From Microbacterium sp. CGR2 (GTDB taxonomy: Bacteria; Actinomycetota; Actinomycetes; Actinomycetales; Microbacteriaceae): a stretch of DNA of 64,000 nt. A program made the translations under genes and the position numbers. The notes beneath the pieces were generated by a model. That model did no database searches. It worked only from the letters and a program-made list of their open reading frames with translations, and was not told the origin of the DNA. The stretch is taken from positions 868,001 to 932,000 of the forward strand of contig NZ_RBHX01000001.1 in the NCBI RefSeq assembly GCF_003626735.1. The letters are read 5' to 3'. Below, piece by piece: positions 34,041 through 41,703 of the stretch; position 1 is the first letter of the stretch, and every line of letters begins with the position of its first letter.

Positions 34041-34225
34041 AGCGAGCTGCCCGCTTCGGCCTCGCGTCGCGCGAGCATCCGAGTCCGATAGAGCATGAGC
34101 GTGCCCAGACCGACGGCGATCGTTGCGACGATCAGCGCGAGGCTCGAGTTGACGCCCGAAGCGACGAGCGCGCCGCCGGTCGATACCAGGGCGCCGGGTG
34201 TTGAACCACCACCAGGTGCGTACAT
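34037..34225 (-). CDS. 62-aa protein resembling an isolated sorting tail
   Basis: Reads MYAPGGGSTPGALVSTGGAL, then a short linker, one hydrophobic helix (about 29-47) and a basic cluster (RTRMLARRE). Motif, helix and Arg together mimic the C-terminal sorting signal of an exosortase or sortase client, but there is no signal peptide or mature domain. GGAGGGG lies upstream of ATG 34225. Translationally coupled to the exosortase gene by a 4-base overlap, so its role is probably tied to the enzyme. Preceded by phased array 3. Confidence 0.7.
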   Translation of the reverse strand: MYAPGGGSTPGALVSTGGALVASGVNSSLALIVATIAVGLGTLMLYRTRMLARREAEAGSSL

Positions 34226-34350
34226 AGTTCCCCTCCAGTCGGCGCGGCATCGTTCGGATTTCACGGTGCTCCGCGCCTTAAATGAATTGACGTGTTTGTG
34301 CTGTCCATCCTTTTTGAGAGCCGTAGCCCCGCTCGGCCGAACGGCAGTAT

Positions 34351-34403
34351 TTGAGTGGCCAGAATCTGCGGTGCAGTAGTTTCGCCGGGCGCCTTGAGTA
34401 GTG
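34351..34403 (-). promoter_or_regulatory. Phased repeat array 3 (three copies) upstream of the exosortase operon
   Basis: TTGAGTGGCC (34351), TGCAGTAGTT (34372) and TTGAGTAGTG (34394) are spaced 21 and 22 bases and oriented toward the 62-aa/exosortase operon, 126 bases from its start codon. Confidence 0.75.
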
Positions 34404-34431
34404 GACGAGACGTAGGATGCGGCGAACGCCA

Positions 34432-36903
34432 TCAGCGCACTCCGTCGTCCTGAACCACGACCATCAGGTCGGCGCGGCGGGTTCCGCCTGTCTTGCGCAA
34501 CGCGCGGTGCACGTGGTTCTCCACGGTCCGCGGGCTGAGCGTCAGGCGTTGCGCGATCTGCTGATTCGAGAGCCCCTGGGCGATGAGACGTGCAACCTCC
34601 ACCTCGCGATCGCTCAGCCGAGGGCGCACCTGGCGGAACTCGAATAGGTCGTGAGCGTCGGCGCCCGCGGGTTCGTCGCCGATCAGGTGCAGGCGAGGCA
34701 CGGCGATATCGCGCACGTCGGCATCCTGCTCCCGGAGCATCTCCACGGAGTCCGCCTGCGCCTGCAGGAGCGGAGAATCGATGAGATCCACGCGCGAGCG
34801 AAGAGCGTCCAGCCAGTCGCGCCGGGGGTTCAGGCCGACGGCTGCGATCTGACTCAGCAGGGCGGACAGGCGCCCACCGCGGGACCAGAGGTCGGCGGCA
34901 TCGTCCCAGAGCAGGGCGGCCGCCGCCGCCGAGTCATCGTCGGCGAGCACCAACTCTTGAACCTCCGGCCACCGGGTGAACGGCAGCAGAGTGTCTCGCG
35001 TGGGCAGCTTCTTCATCGCGCCGACGAACGTCGTTGCCGTCTCCGTCTTGCCTCTCCGCATGGCGACCACGGCTCCGATGGCGAGCATGCCCGAGTGCAC
35101 GCGTTGCGGGAAGTGCGGCGGCTCACCGAGGGCGAGCACCATGTCGACGAGCGGCTCGACCTCGCGGTAGCGCCCCGAGAGGAAGAGGCTCAAGGCAGTG
35201 AGATACGAGTGTGCACGCAGGGCGCGAACATCGAGTTCATCGCGCGCCTCAGCGAACGAGATGTCCGCGAGCTGAAGCGCGCCGTCGAGATCGCCTTCGA
35301 AGACGAGGAGAAGACCTTCGATCAGGTGTCGCGGATGCGTAGCCTCTCCGGCTAGGTCGCTCGACCGTCGTTCCAGGACGCGTCGTGCTTCTTCGACGCG
35401 ACCGAGCGTCAGAAGTTGAATGGCACGACACTCAGCGACGGCGAGGAACACGACGGGCGGCATGTCGGCGCGGAGTTCGAGGAGCTCCTCGAAATCCTCG
35501 GGCACCTGGCGCAGATGAGCCAACAGGTCGACCCGTGCGACATCGAGCAGGCCGCTGTACGGACCATACGACTCCGGATCCTCGGCCAAGAGCTCCAGCG
35601 CTCCGTCGAGATCGTGGCCGTGGTACGCACGCCACCAGGCTTCGAAGACCTTGAACCGCGCGCGACTCGCTCGATCGCCGCTGTCCGCATCGGTCCGCGC
35701 GAGAACGTCTCGAATCTCGTCCGGATGGGCGTGCTGTTCGTTCAGCAGTCGCAGGTACTTCGCGCCGGTCTTGCAATCGAGCCCCCGTTCCCATTGCGCG
35801 CGCGCGATCTTCAGATCCGACCGCGATTTCTCAGACAGCATCCGCACGAAGAAGGCATCGGGCTCACGCAGATTCGGGACCTTCTCGTCGACGTCAGGCT
35901 GAAGGTGCCCGAGGAGATTCTCGAGCTTGCCCAGCTGGTCGGTCATGCGAGAGCGACGGGATGCGCTGCGCTCGTGCCCGAGGTACTCCGCCACCAGCGG
36001 CGGGATGATGTTGAGGAATGTGCGCGATCCCGACCGGTGGAACCGCACGAGCGCGCGGTCCTCCAGGCTTTCCACGGCGGCCCAGTCCAGCGCTTCCCGC
36101 GCGGTGTCGACATCCAGAGCTCCGACAAGCGCGAGAGCCTCGAGGGTGTCGAGCTCCGCCAACGACACGTCGCTCAGGTACGACTCGACGATGCGCGCCA
36201 GTTCCGGAACCCACAGTCCTTCGACCACGGTCCACACCTCGTCGACGAATCTGAGCGCGCCCTGCGATCGGGCCGCGACGACGATGCTCACCGCGAGGCC
36301 CACGATGCCCGCGGACTTCCCGAAGACCCGTGACACCAGAGATGCCTCGACAGGGCCTCCGAGCACCTCGACCAAGACCTCCTCCAGCTCGTCGATACGC
36401 AGGGGCACGAGGTCGATCGCGAACATTCGCGGCGATGTGGTCGCCTCCCGTCCGGTCGGGGTGAGGCGTCGGTCACGGCGGCGGAGCGAGGTGCGGGCGA
36501 TCGGGATGCGGGCGATCTCCTGCGCGGCGGTGATGACGCCCCACGTCGTCTCGTCGAGGGCGTTCCAGTCATCGACGAGCACGACCGTGCGTCGGGTCTT
36601 CGCGAGCTCCACCAGCGCCATCACTGCAGCCCGTACGCCCGACCCGGCTCTCGGGTTCGACACGAGTCCGGCGATGTCGAGCGCCGCAAGAGGCGTACCC
36701 TGCAGCGACGACACGCCCGCGACGGTGACCACCGCCCAGCCGTCGTCCTCGAGCTCCTCGCGAAGCTTGGCGAGGAAGTGGCTGCGGCCGGAGAAACGCC
36801 GTCCGTAGATGTCGACGCTTTCGCCGCTCTTCACGAGCCCGAGAGCTCGCTGCAGCGTCTGTGCGCGGCTGGAATCAATTCTGTCTCGGCCGTTGAAGAC
36901 CAT
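34432..36903 (-). CDS. Large ATPase-LuxR (LAL-type) regulator 2
   Basis: An 823-aa paralogue of regulator 1: Walker A GRRFSGRS (34-41), Walker B VVLVDDWNALDE (about 99-110), helical TPR-like middle and a C-terminal LuxR HTH (about 755-823, LSDREVEVARLIAQGLSNQQIAQRL). GGAGGA precedes ATG 36903. Placed immediately upstream of the exosortase operon, with array 3 in the gap. The 458-base region before it contains repeated TACGTAGGT boxes that may control it. Confidence 0.88.
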   Translation of the reverse strand: MVFNGRDRIDSSRAQTLQRALGLVKSGESVDIYGRRFSGRSHFLAKLREELEDDGWAVVTVAGVSSLQGTPLAALDIAGLVSNPRAGSGVRAAVMALVELAKTRRTVVLVDDWNALDETTWGVITAAQEIARIPIARTSLRRRDRRLTPTGREATTSPRMFAIDLVPLRIDELEEVLVEVLGGPVEASLVSRVFGKSAGIVGLAVSIVVAARSQGALRFVDEVWTVVEGLWVPELARIVESYLSDVSLAELDTLEALALVGALDVDTAREALDWAAVESLEDRALVRFHRSGSRTFLNIIPPLVAEYLGHERSASRRSRMTDQLGKLENLLGHLQPDVDEKVPNLREPDAFFVRMLSEKSRSDLKIARAQWERGLDCKTGAKYLRLLNEQHAHPDEIRDVLARTDADSGDRASRARFKVFEAWWRAYHGHDLDGALELLAEDPESYGPYSGLLDVARVDLLAHLRQVPEDFEELLELRADMPPVVFLAVAECRAIQLLTLGRVEEARRVLERRSSDLAGEATHPRHLIEGLLLVFEGDLDGALQLADISFAEARDELDVRALRAHSYLTALSLFLSGRYREVEPLVDMVLALGEPPHFPQRVHSGMLAIGAVVAMRRGKTETATTFVGAMKKLPTRDTLLPFTRWPEVQELVLADDDSAAAAALLWDDAADLWSRGGRLSALLSQIAAVGLNPRRDWLDALRSRVDLIDSPLLQAQADSVEMLREQDADVRDIAVPRLHLIGDEPAGADAHDLFEFRQVRPRLSDREVEVARLIAQGLSNQQIAQRLTLSPRTVENHVHRALRKTGGTRRADLMVVVQDDGVR

Positions 36904-37361
36904 GTCTCGCTCCTCCGATGATGAGGCATGCTCGGGCGATGCCTCGTGAACGTGAAAGTGGCCTGCGGTGCGCGGTCGTCACTGGGGAAGGACGGGTGGG
37001 AGCGCGCCGCAGGCCGACGCCGGTTGGGGTGACTGACGTGGTGCTTCGGGCAAAAAGCCGGAAGCGTCTGGGTGCGACTATCTTCTAGAGCGCGCTATCC
37101 GTCCGACATACGTAGGTATACGTACGTCGTGGACGGGTATCAGCGGGTGCCGCGGGTGCCGCGCTGCCGATATGCGGTCGCAGACCGCTGGACTCGAACG
37201 AACGGTGAAAATCCATGGTTCCCCCAAGATTTCGGTATTCCGGTTCTCGAGGTACTAATGTCCCATCGGCAGCGTCGGCGCGCGCTACGTAGGTCTACGT
37301 ACAATCCGTCTTTCGTCTACGTACACGTCGACGAAAGTTCAGTGCCGGATCAACGGCACAT
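36904..37361. other. 458-base intergenic region with TACGTAGGT repeats, no gene
   Basis: No coding frame here has convincing composition; short frames end in low-quality sequence. The region is AT-richer than its surroundings around 37190-37260 and contains the repeats described separately. It is the promoter region of LuxR regulator 2 and the 3' flank of regulator 3. No tRNA-like fold was found. Confidence 0.6.
37109..37324. repeat. TACGTAGGT(A/C)TACGTAC repeats
   Basis: A 17-bp word occurs at 37109-37125 and 37286-37302 with one mismatch, and a partial copy (GTCTACGTAC) lies at 37315-37324. Each contains the self-complementary hexamer TACGTA twice or nearly so, suggesting dimeric regulator binding upstream of LuxR regulator 2. 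Confidence 0.65.
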
Positions 37362-39881
37362 TCAGGCGCCGATAGCGCCGTGCCTATCCGCCAGATCGGC
37401 CGTGAGCGCGTGCCGATTCGGAAGCCCGAGCTTTCGCAGGATGCGACTGACGTGCACGCCGACCGTTCGCGGCGAGCATTTCAACGCCTGGCCGATCTCC
37501 CGGTCGGTACGCCCTGCGGCCACCAAGGCTGCCACTTCGCGCTCCCGTTTCGTGAGAGCGGTCGATCCTTGCTCGCTGCGTCGGAAATCGAACCGTGCCA
37601 GGCGGGCGACGGCTCGGCGCGTGGTCTCCGGGAGCTCCGCAGCAGCATCCCGGATCAAGCGCATCGCGAGCACCTTGCTGTCCTGGATCAGACCGGCCCC
37701 CTGAAGCCGCTGGAAGACGGTGATGAGGCGACGGAGGTCGCGCTTCTCCATCGCCGAAGCCATCTCGGCGAACAAACCGGGCACACCGTCCGTCGGCTCA
37801 TCCGCAACGTTGAGCTCAGCGAGTCCGCGCAGCAACGCTGATCGCCGGCCTTCGCCCAGCTCGTGCGCGAGTCGGTAGGTCGCCAGCATCCCGAGCAGCG
37901 GGAACCGCAGACGGCGAGCCGCGTCAGCGGCAGCGCGGTAGGCGATCACGCCGTCGTCGTGGCGGGACGGATTCAGCTGAGTGGCCGCGATACCACGGAT
38001 GTGGAGTGCGGCTGCCGCGGTGATCGATGAGTTCGTCGTCCGCCCGAGCGCGCGCTCGTACTCCGCGTGCGCACGGGAGGTTTCGCCGAGCATGGAGCTC
38101 GCGATCGAAGCGATCGCCCAGGCGAGCGAGTCCAGACCGGCGCCACGATCTCCCTCCTCCTCGATCAACCGGGAGATGTCCAGCCAGGCATCGGCGATGT
38201 TGCCGGCGTAGACGTCGTGCCCCGCCGCGAGCAGGGTCGTCAGCCCATCGGTCGCACCCGCCTCCCGCGTCGCCATCAGAGCGTCCATCGCCCCCGGGAG
38301 ATCGGGCGCCAGCAGCCGTGTCGTGAAACGCAGGAACCGGTCGACGTCGCGGTCGACAGCGAATTCGAAGCTCGAAGGCGGGGAGATCAACATCGATCCT
38401 GCCGCCACCGGGCGTCCTCTCAGCAAGGCCCGAGCAGCGGCGGCCGCATTCACCCGGCGCGAGTTCTCCCCCGAGCCGAGCGGTATCGCGCCCTCGCCGC
38501 TCCCGCGATCTCCTGGAACGAGCAGGTCGTACCACGCGCTGACCGCGCCTCTCGTGGTGGTCGCGAGATCGTCACGGGAGAGGAAATCGCCGACGGCGGC
38601 TGCGCAGCTCCCGTCCACCCCTTCGCGCAGGGTTCCCAGGACGACGGCCAACCAGGCCGCGCCCGTCGCTGCGCGTTCGTCGGCGGCGATCGCCTTCGCC
38701 ACTGCGACGGCTTCGTCAAAGCGGCCCGTGGCGACGTAGGCCAGAGCCAGGTCCGCCAGCGCGCGCGGGTCGTCGATCTCTGTTCCGGCGTGCAGCTCTG
38801 TGGCTTCCTCGTGCCTGCCGAGATAGACGAACCATCGGATCGCCGGAGCCCGGTAGCTGAGCGGTAGCGGAACACCCGTGGTGCGACACCAGTCCGCGAG
38901 CGCTCCTGCCGTGAGCGGCGCTATCTCGCCGGCCTCCAGAGCCTCGACGATCGCTGAGAGCGTTGCGTGGCGGGCGACACCGCCGAGCCGGGACGCGACG
39001 TCTTTCACGATCGCCGGGGAGGGAAGCCGGACGAGACCGTCGATCACGGCAGTCAGACCGGCCGCTTCCAGATCGGCACACGCCTCCACGAGATCCAGCC
39101 GTGTGAGCTGCGCGACGGTGAGTCCTCCGGCGAGCGCGAGCGCCGTCGCGGCGGGATTTCCATGCAGGCTGGGTTCGATCGACCAATCCGGGACCGCCTC
39201 CACCTGATCTGGCCGGGGAACGAGGACTCGGACGGCTCCATGCTCGCGTCGGATGCCGTCGTGAAGCTTCGACAGCTCGATGAGCCACAGCACCGAGCGG
39301 AAGTTGCCGCGCGAGCGGATCTCCATCGTCGCCACCGCGGTCGCCGTAGGGCGCGCACCACAGGCTCGCTCCATGACGTCCGCGATGGCGGCTTTGTCGA
39401 GCGGCTCGAGCACGATCCGCGGTATACGAGCCGTGAGATCGGTGGACTGCAGCGCCGCGATCGATCGATCCATCTCGGCGATCAGCCGTACGTCGTCGCG
39501 GATCCGCACGAGCGCCATCAATGCCCGGAGGCTCAGCGCGTCGACGTACTCCGCGTTCTCCAGCACGAGGGTGAGCGGGGGTACTGTGCCGGCGATCGTT
39601 CGCGCGAGCCCCTCGGGTGCGACCGCCGGGTCCGCCGAATCGACGAGCCCCAGAGCGAGCAGAACCGTGTAGGGGTCTCGCTCGTCAGCGAAGGACCGTG
39701 AGCGCCGCACCTCCGCCGTCCTGCCCCGGCGACGGACGATCTCATCGACCACGTCGCTGCGTCCCGAGCCGTGGTCGCCCACGACGATGAGAGAGCGCTG
39801 GTGCGCCCAATCGCGCGCTACCCTCGTCAGCTCGACGCCCGTCAGCGGCGTGAGCGGTGCCGTGGATTCCGGAATCCCCAT
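37362..39881 (-). CDS. Large ATPase-LuxR (LAL-type) regulator 3
   Basis: An 839-aa regulator with Walker A GDHGSGRS (35-42), a helical middle with TPR-like repeats and a C-terminal LuxR HTH (about 770-830, LTKREREVAALVAAGRTDREIGQAL). ATG 39881 is preceded by an excellent GGGGAGGA; an upstream ATG at 39917 has none. It is less similar to regulators 1 and 2 than they are to each other. It lies at the edge of the surface locus and could control that locus or the sugar operon behind it. Confidence 0.86.
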   Translation of the reverse strand: MGIPESTAPLTPLTGVELTRVARDWAHQRSLIVVGDHGSGRSDVVDEIVRRRGRTAEVRRSRSFADERDPYTVLLALGLVDSADPAVAPEGLARTIAGTVPPLTLVLENAEYVDALSLRALMALVRIRDDVRLIAEMDRSIAALQSTDLTARIPRIVLEPLDKAAIADVMERACGARPTATAVATMEIRSRGNFRSVLWLIELSKLHDGIRREHGAVRVLVPRPDQVEAVPDWSIEPSLHGNPAATALALAGGLTVAQLTRLDLVEACADLEAAGLTAVIDGLVRLPSPAIVKDVASRLGGVARHATLSAIVEALEAGEIAPLTAGALADWCRTTGVPLPLSYRAPAIRWFVYLGRHEEATELHAGTEIDDPRALADLALAYVATGRFDEAVAVAKAIAADERAATGAAWLAVVLGTLREGVDGSCAAAVGDFLSRDDLATTTRGAVSAWYDLLVPGDRGSGEGAIPLGSGENSRRVNAAAAARALLRGRPVAAGSMLISPPSSFEFAVDRDVDRFLRFTTRLLAPDLPGAMDALMATREAGATDGLTTLLAAGHDVYAGNIADAWLDISRLIEEEGDRGAGLDSLAWAIASIASSMLGETSRAHAEYERALGRTTNSSITAAAALHIRGIAATQLNPSRHDDGVIAYRAAADAARRLRFPLLGMLATYRLAHELGEGRRSALLRGLAELNVADEPTDGVPGLFAEMASAMEKRDLRRLITVFQRLQGAGLIQDSKVLAMRLIRDAAAELPETTRRAVARLARFDFRRSEQGSTALTKREREVAALVAAGRTDREIGQALKCSPRTVGVHVSRILRKLGLPNRHALTADLADRHGAIGA

Positions 39882-39993
39882 GGGTCCTCCCCCGCACTGG
39901 GTCGCGGTTCGCAACATCCTACGTGGGCACCCGAACGGCCGCCCACGTTCGCCGCACGCGGCGAGTGATCACCGGGTCGGCTCTCCGACCTCG

Positions 39994-41703
39994 TCAGAAC
40001 GATCCCTGCGCGAGCCAGACATAGCCGAAGGGCTCGAGTTCGACGCCCGCGTGAGCCAGGCCGGTGAGCAGGTCCGTCCCGCGGAGCGACTCCAAGCGCA
40101 CCGTCTGATCGCTGACATTCACGGCCGCGACCACCTCATCCGCCGTGGCGGCGGATCGGCGGATGACGATGACGCGAGGATCGAGCTGCTCTATCCGCTG
40201 CGACGCGAACGGCGAGAATCCGGGCGTAGTCCGCCGTACGGCGAGCATCGCCCGTATTCCTTCGAGCATCCCGCGCCGACGACGCGACACGTGGAGTTCT
40301 TCGCGCAGGCGGTCGGCGTCGAGGACCTCGCGGTTGATCCGCCGGGGGATATCGCTCTCCTCCAGCCCCTGTCGGTCTTGCTCGGATCCCAGGAGCGAAT
40401 GGTGGTAGATCGCCGGAACGCCGACGAGTGAGAGCAGGATCGCATGCGCCGCGAGGCCGCGGCGCACCGCCGAGACGTCGGAATCGGAATCAGCGGGATC
40501 GACGAGCGCGTCGAGGAAGTTGGTGTTGAGCTCGTAGACGCCTTCGCTGCCGTCGGGGCGTCGGGCCATCGACACCCTGCCGCCGCGCGCAAGCGTTCTC
40601 TCGACGAGGAGGTCTCGGTCGGCATCCGTCAGCAGCCCTTCGGTGGGGCGCAGGCCGATGCCGTCGTGGCTGGCCAGGAAGTTGAACCAGGTGGCTGTGT
40701 CGCTGACCGGCCCCACACCGCTCGCCCATTCCGACAATGCGGTCGCTCTGCCCGTGACGAAGGCGTGCAGCACCAGGGGCGGCAGGGCGAACTGGTAGAC
40801 CATGTGTGCTTCGTCGCTGCCGTCGCCGAAGTACGTGATGTTGTCAGCGTGCGGGACGTTCGTCTCGGTGAGCAGCAGCGTCCCCGGGGACAGCTCGTCG
40901 ACGAGGATCCGCCAGATCCGGATGATCGCGTGCGTCTGCGGCAGGTGGATGCAGGTGGTTCCGGACTCTTTCCACAGGTACCCGATCGCGTCCAGACGCA
41001 CCGTCGTCGCGCCGTGCCCGAGATACCCGAGCAGGATGTCGGTCAGGTCGAGAAGCACCGCAGGAGTGCTGGGGTCGACGTCGACCTGGTCGGGCCCGAA
41101 GGTCGTCCAGGCCCTGGCGGTCGTGCCGTCGGGGCGACCGTACTCGTGCACCAGGGGGCTGACCCGGGGGCGCACGACCCGGGAGACGTCGAAGTCGGGG
41201 CCCGGATCGAGGAAGTATCCGTCGTAGCGCCCATCGCGGGCGAGCCAGGCGCGGAACCACGGCGATGAACTCGAGATGTGGTTCGCGACGAAGTCCAACG
41301 CCAGCGCGTACTCGCCGCGGAGGTCCGAGATGTCGTCCCAGGTGCCCAACGAGGGGTTCACCTGACGATGGTCGACCACTCCGAACCCGTCGTCGGACGT
41401 CCACGGATAGATGGGCAGCAGATGCACGTCGCTGATGACATCGCCGATGTGCTCGCGCAGCACCCCGGCCAGCGTGTGCAACGGCGTCTCGCCCTGCCTG
41501 CGGAACGAGTCTCCGTAGGTGATGAGGTAGGCAGTGCTCTCATCCGGGCCGACATGGCCGGCGTTCCCGCGGGCCGGAGACAGGCGTGCCCGCCACCTCT
41601 CGGCGAGATCGACGAGGTCGGTGAGCACCTCGTCCACGGCATCCGGGTAGAGCTGCTGCACCAGCGGCGCGAGGCGATCCCTCATGGTGTTCTGCTCGTT
41701 CAT
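39994..41703 (-). CDS. GH13_18 sugar phosphorylase (sucrose or glucosylglycerate type)
   Basis: A 569-aa alpha-amylase-superfamily enzyme of the sucrose-phosphorylase subfamily. Conserved segments include LLPIYPWTSDDGFGVVDH, LDFVANHISS, the nucleophile Asp in TTVRLDAIGYLWK, the acid/base Glu in LLLTETNVPH, and the transition-state Asp in FLASHDGIG. It is longer than typical sucrose phosphorylases (near 490-500 aa) and closer to glucosylglycerate phosphorylases. Last gene of a seven-gene operon; its ATG overlaps the GH36 stop by 4 bases. It releases alpha-glucose 1-phosphate; the acceptor is not predictable from sequence alone. Confidence 0.85.
   Translation of the reverse strand: MNEQNTMRDRLAPLVQQLYPDAVDEVLTDLVDLAERWRARLSPARGNAGHVGPDESTAYLITYGDSFRRQGETPLHTLAGVLREHIGDVISDVHLLPIYPWTSDDGFGVVDHRQVNPSLGTWDDISDLRGEYALALDFVANHISSSSPWFRAWLARDGRYDGYFLDPGPDFDVSRVVRPRVSPLVHEYGRPDGTTARAWTTFGPDQVDVDPSTPAVLLDLTDILLGYLGHGATTVRLDAIGYLWKESGTTCIHLPQTHAIIRIWRILVDELSPGTLLLTETNVPHADNITYFGDGSDEAHMVYQFALPPLVLHAFVTGRATALSEWASGVGPVSDTATWFNFLASHDGIGLRPTEGLLTDADRDLLVERTLARGGRVSMARRPDGSEGVYELNTNFLDALVDPADSDSDVSAVRRGLAAHAILLSLVGVPAIYHHSLLGSEQDRQGLEESDIPRRINREVLDADRLREELHVSRRRRGMLEGIRAMLAVRRTTPGFSPFASQRIEQLDPRVIVIRRSAATADEVVAAVNVSDQTVRLESLRGTDLLTGLAHAGVELEPFGYVWLAQGSF

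Noticed and set aside
36953..37043. Possible sixth phased array upstream of LuxR regulator 2
   Set aside because: Words such as GAAAGTGGCC (36954) and TGACGTGGTG (37034) resemble the element, but no intervening copies occur at 21-23 bp spacing.
37190..37260. tRNA-like words (TGGACTCGAAC, GGTTCTCGAGG)
   Set aside because: No acceptor stem, anticodon arm or CCA-compatible fold can be drawn; they do not form a tRNA.
39919..39970. Possible array or operator before LuxR regulator 3
   Set aside because: CTACGTGGGC and GCGAGTGATC are 42 bases apart with no middle copy; an ACGTGGGC/GCCCACGT dyad is there, but evidence is too thin to call.
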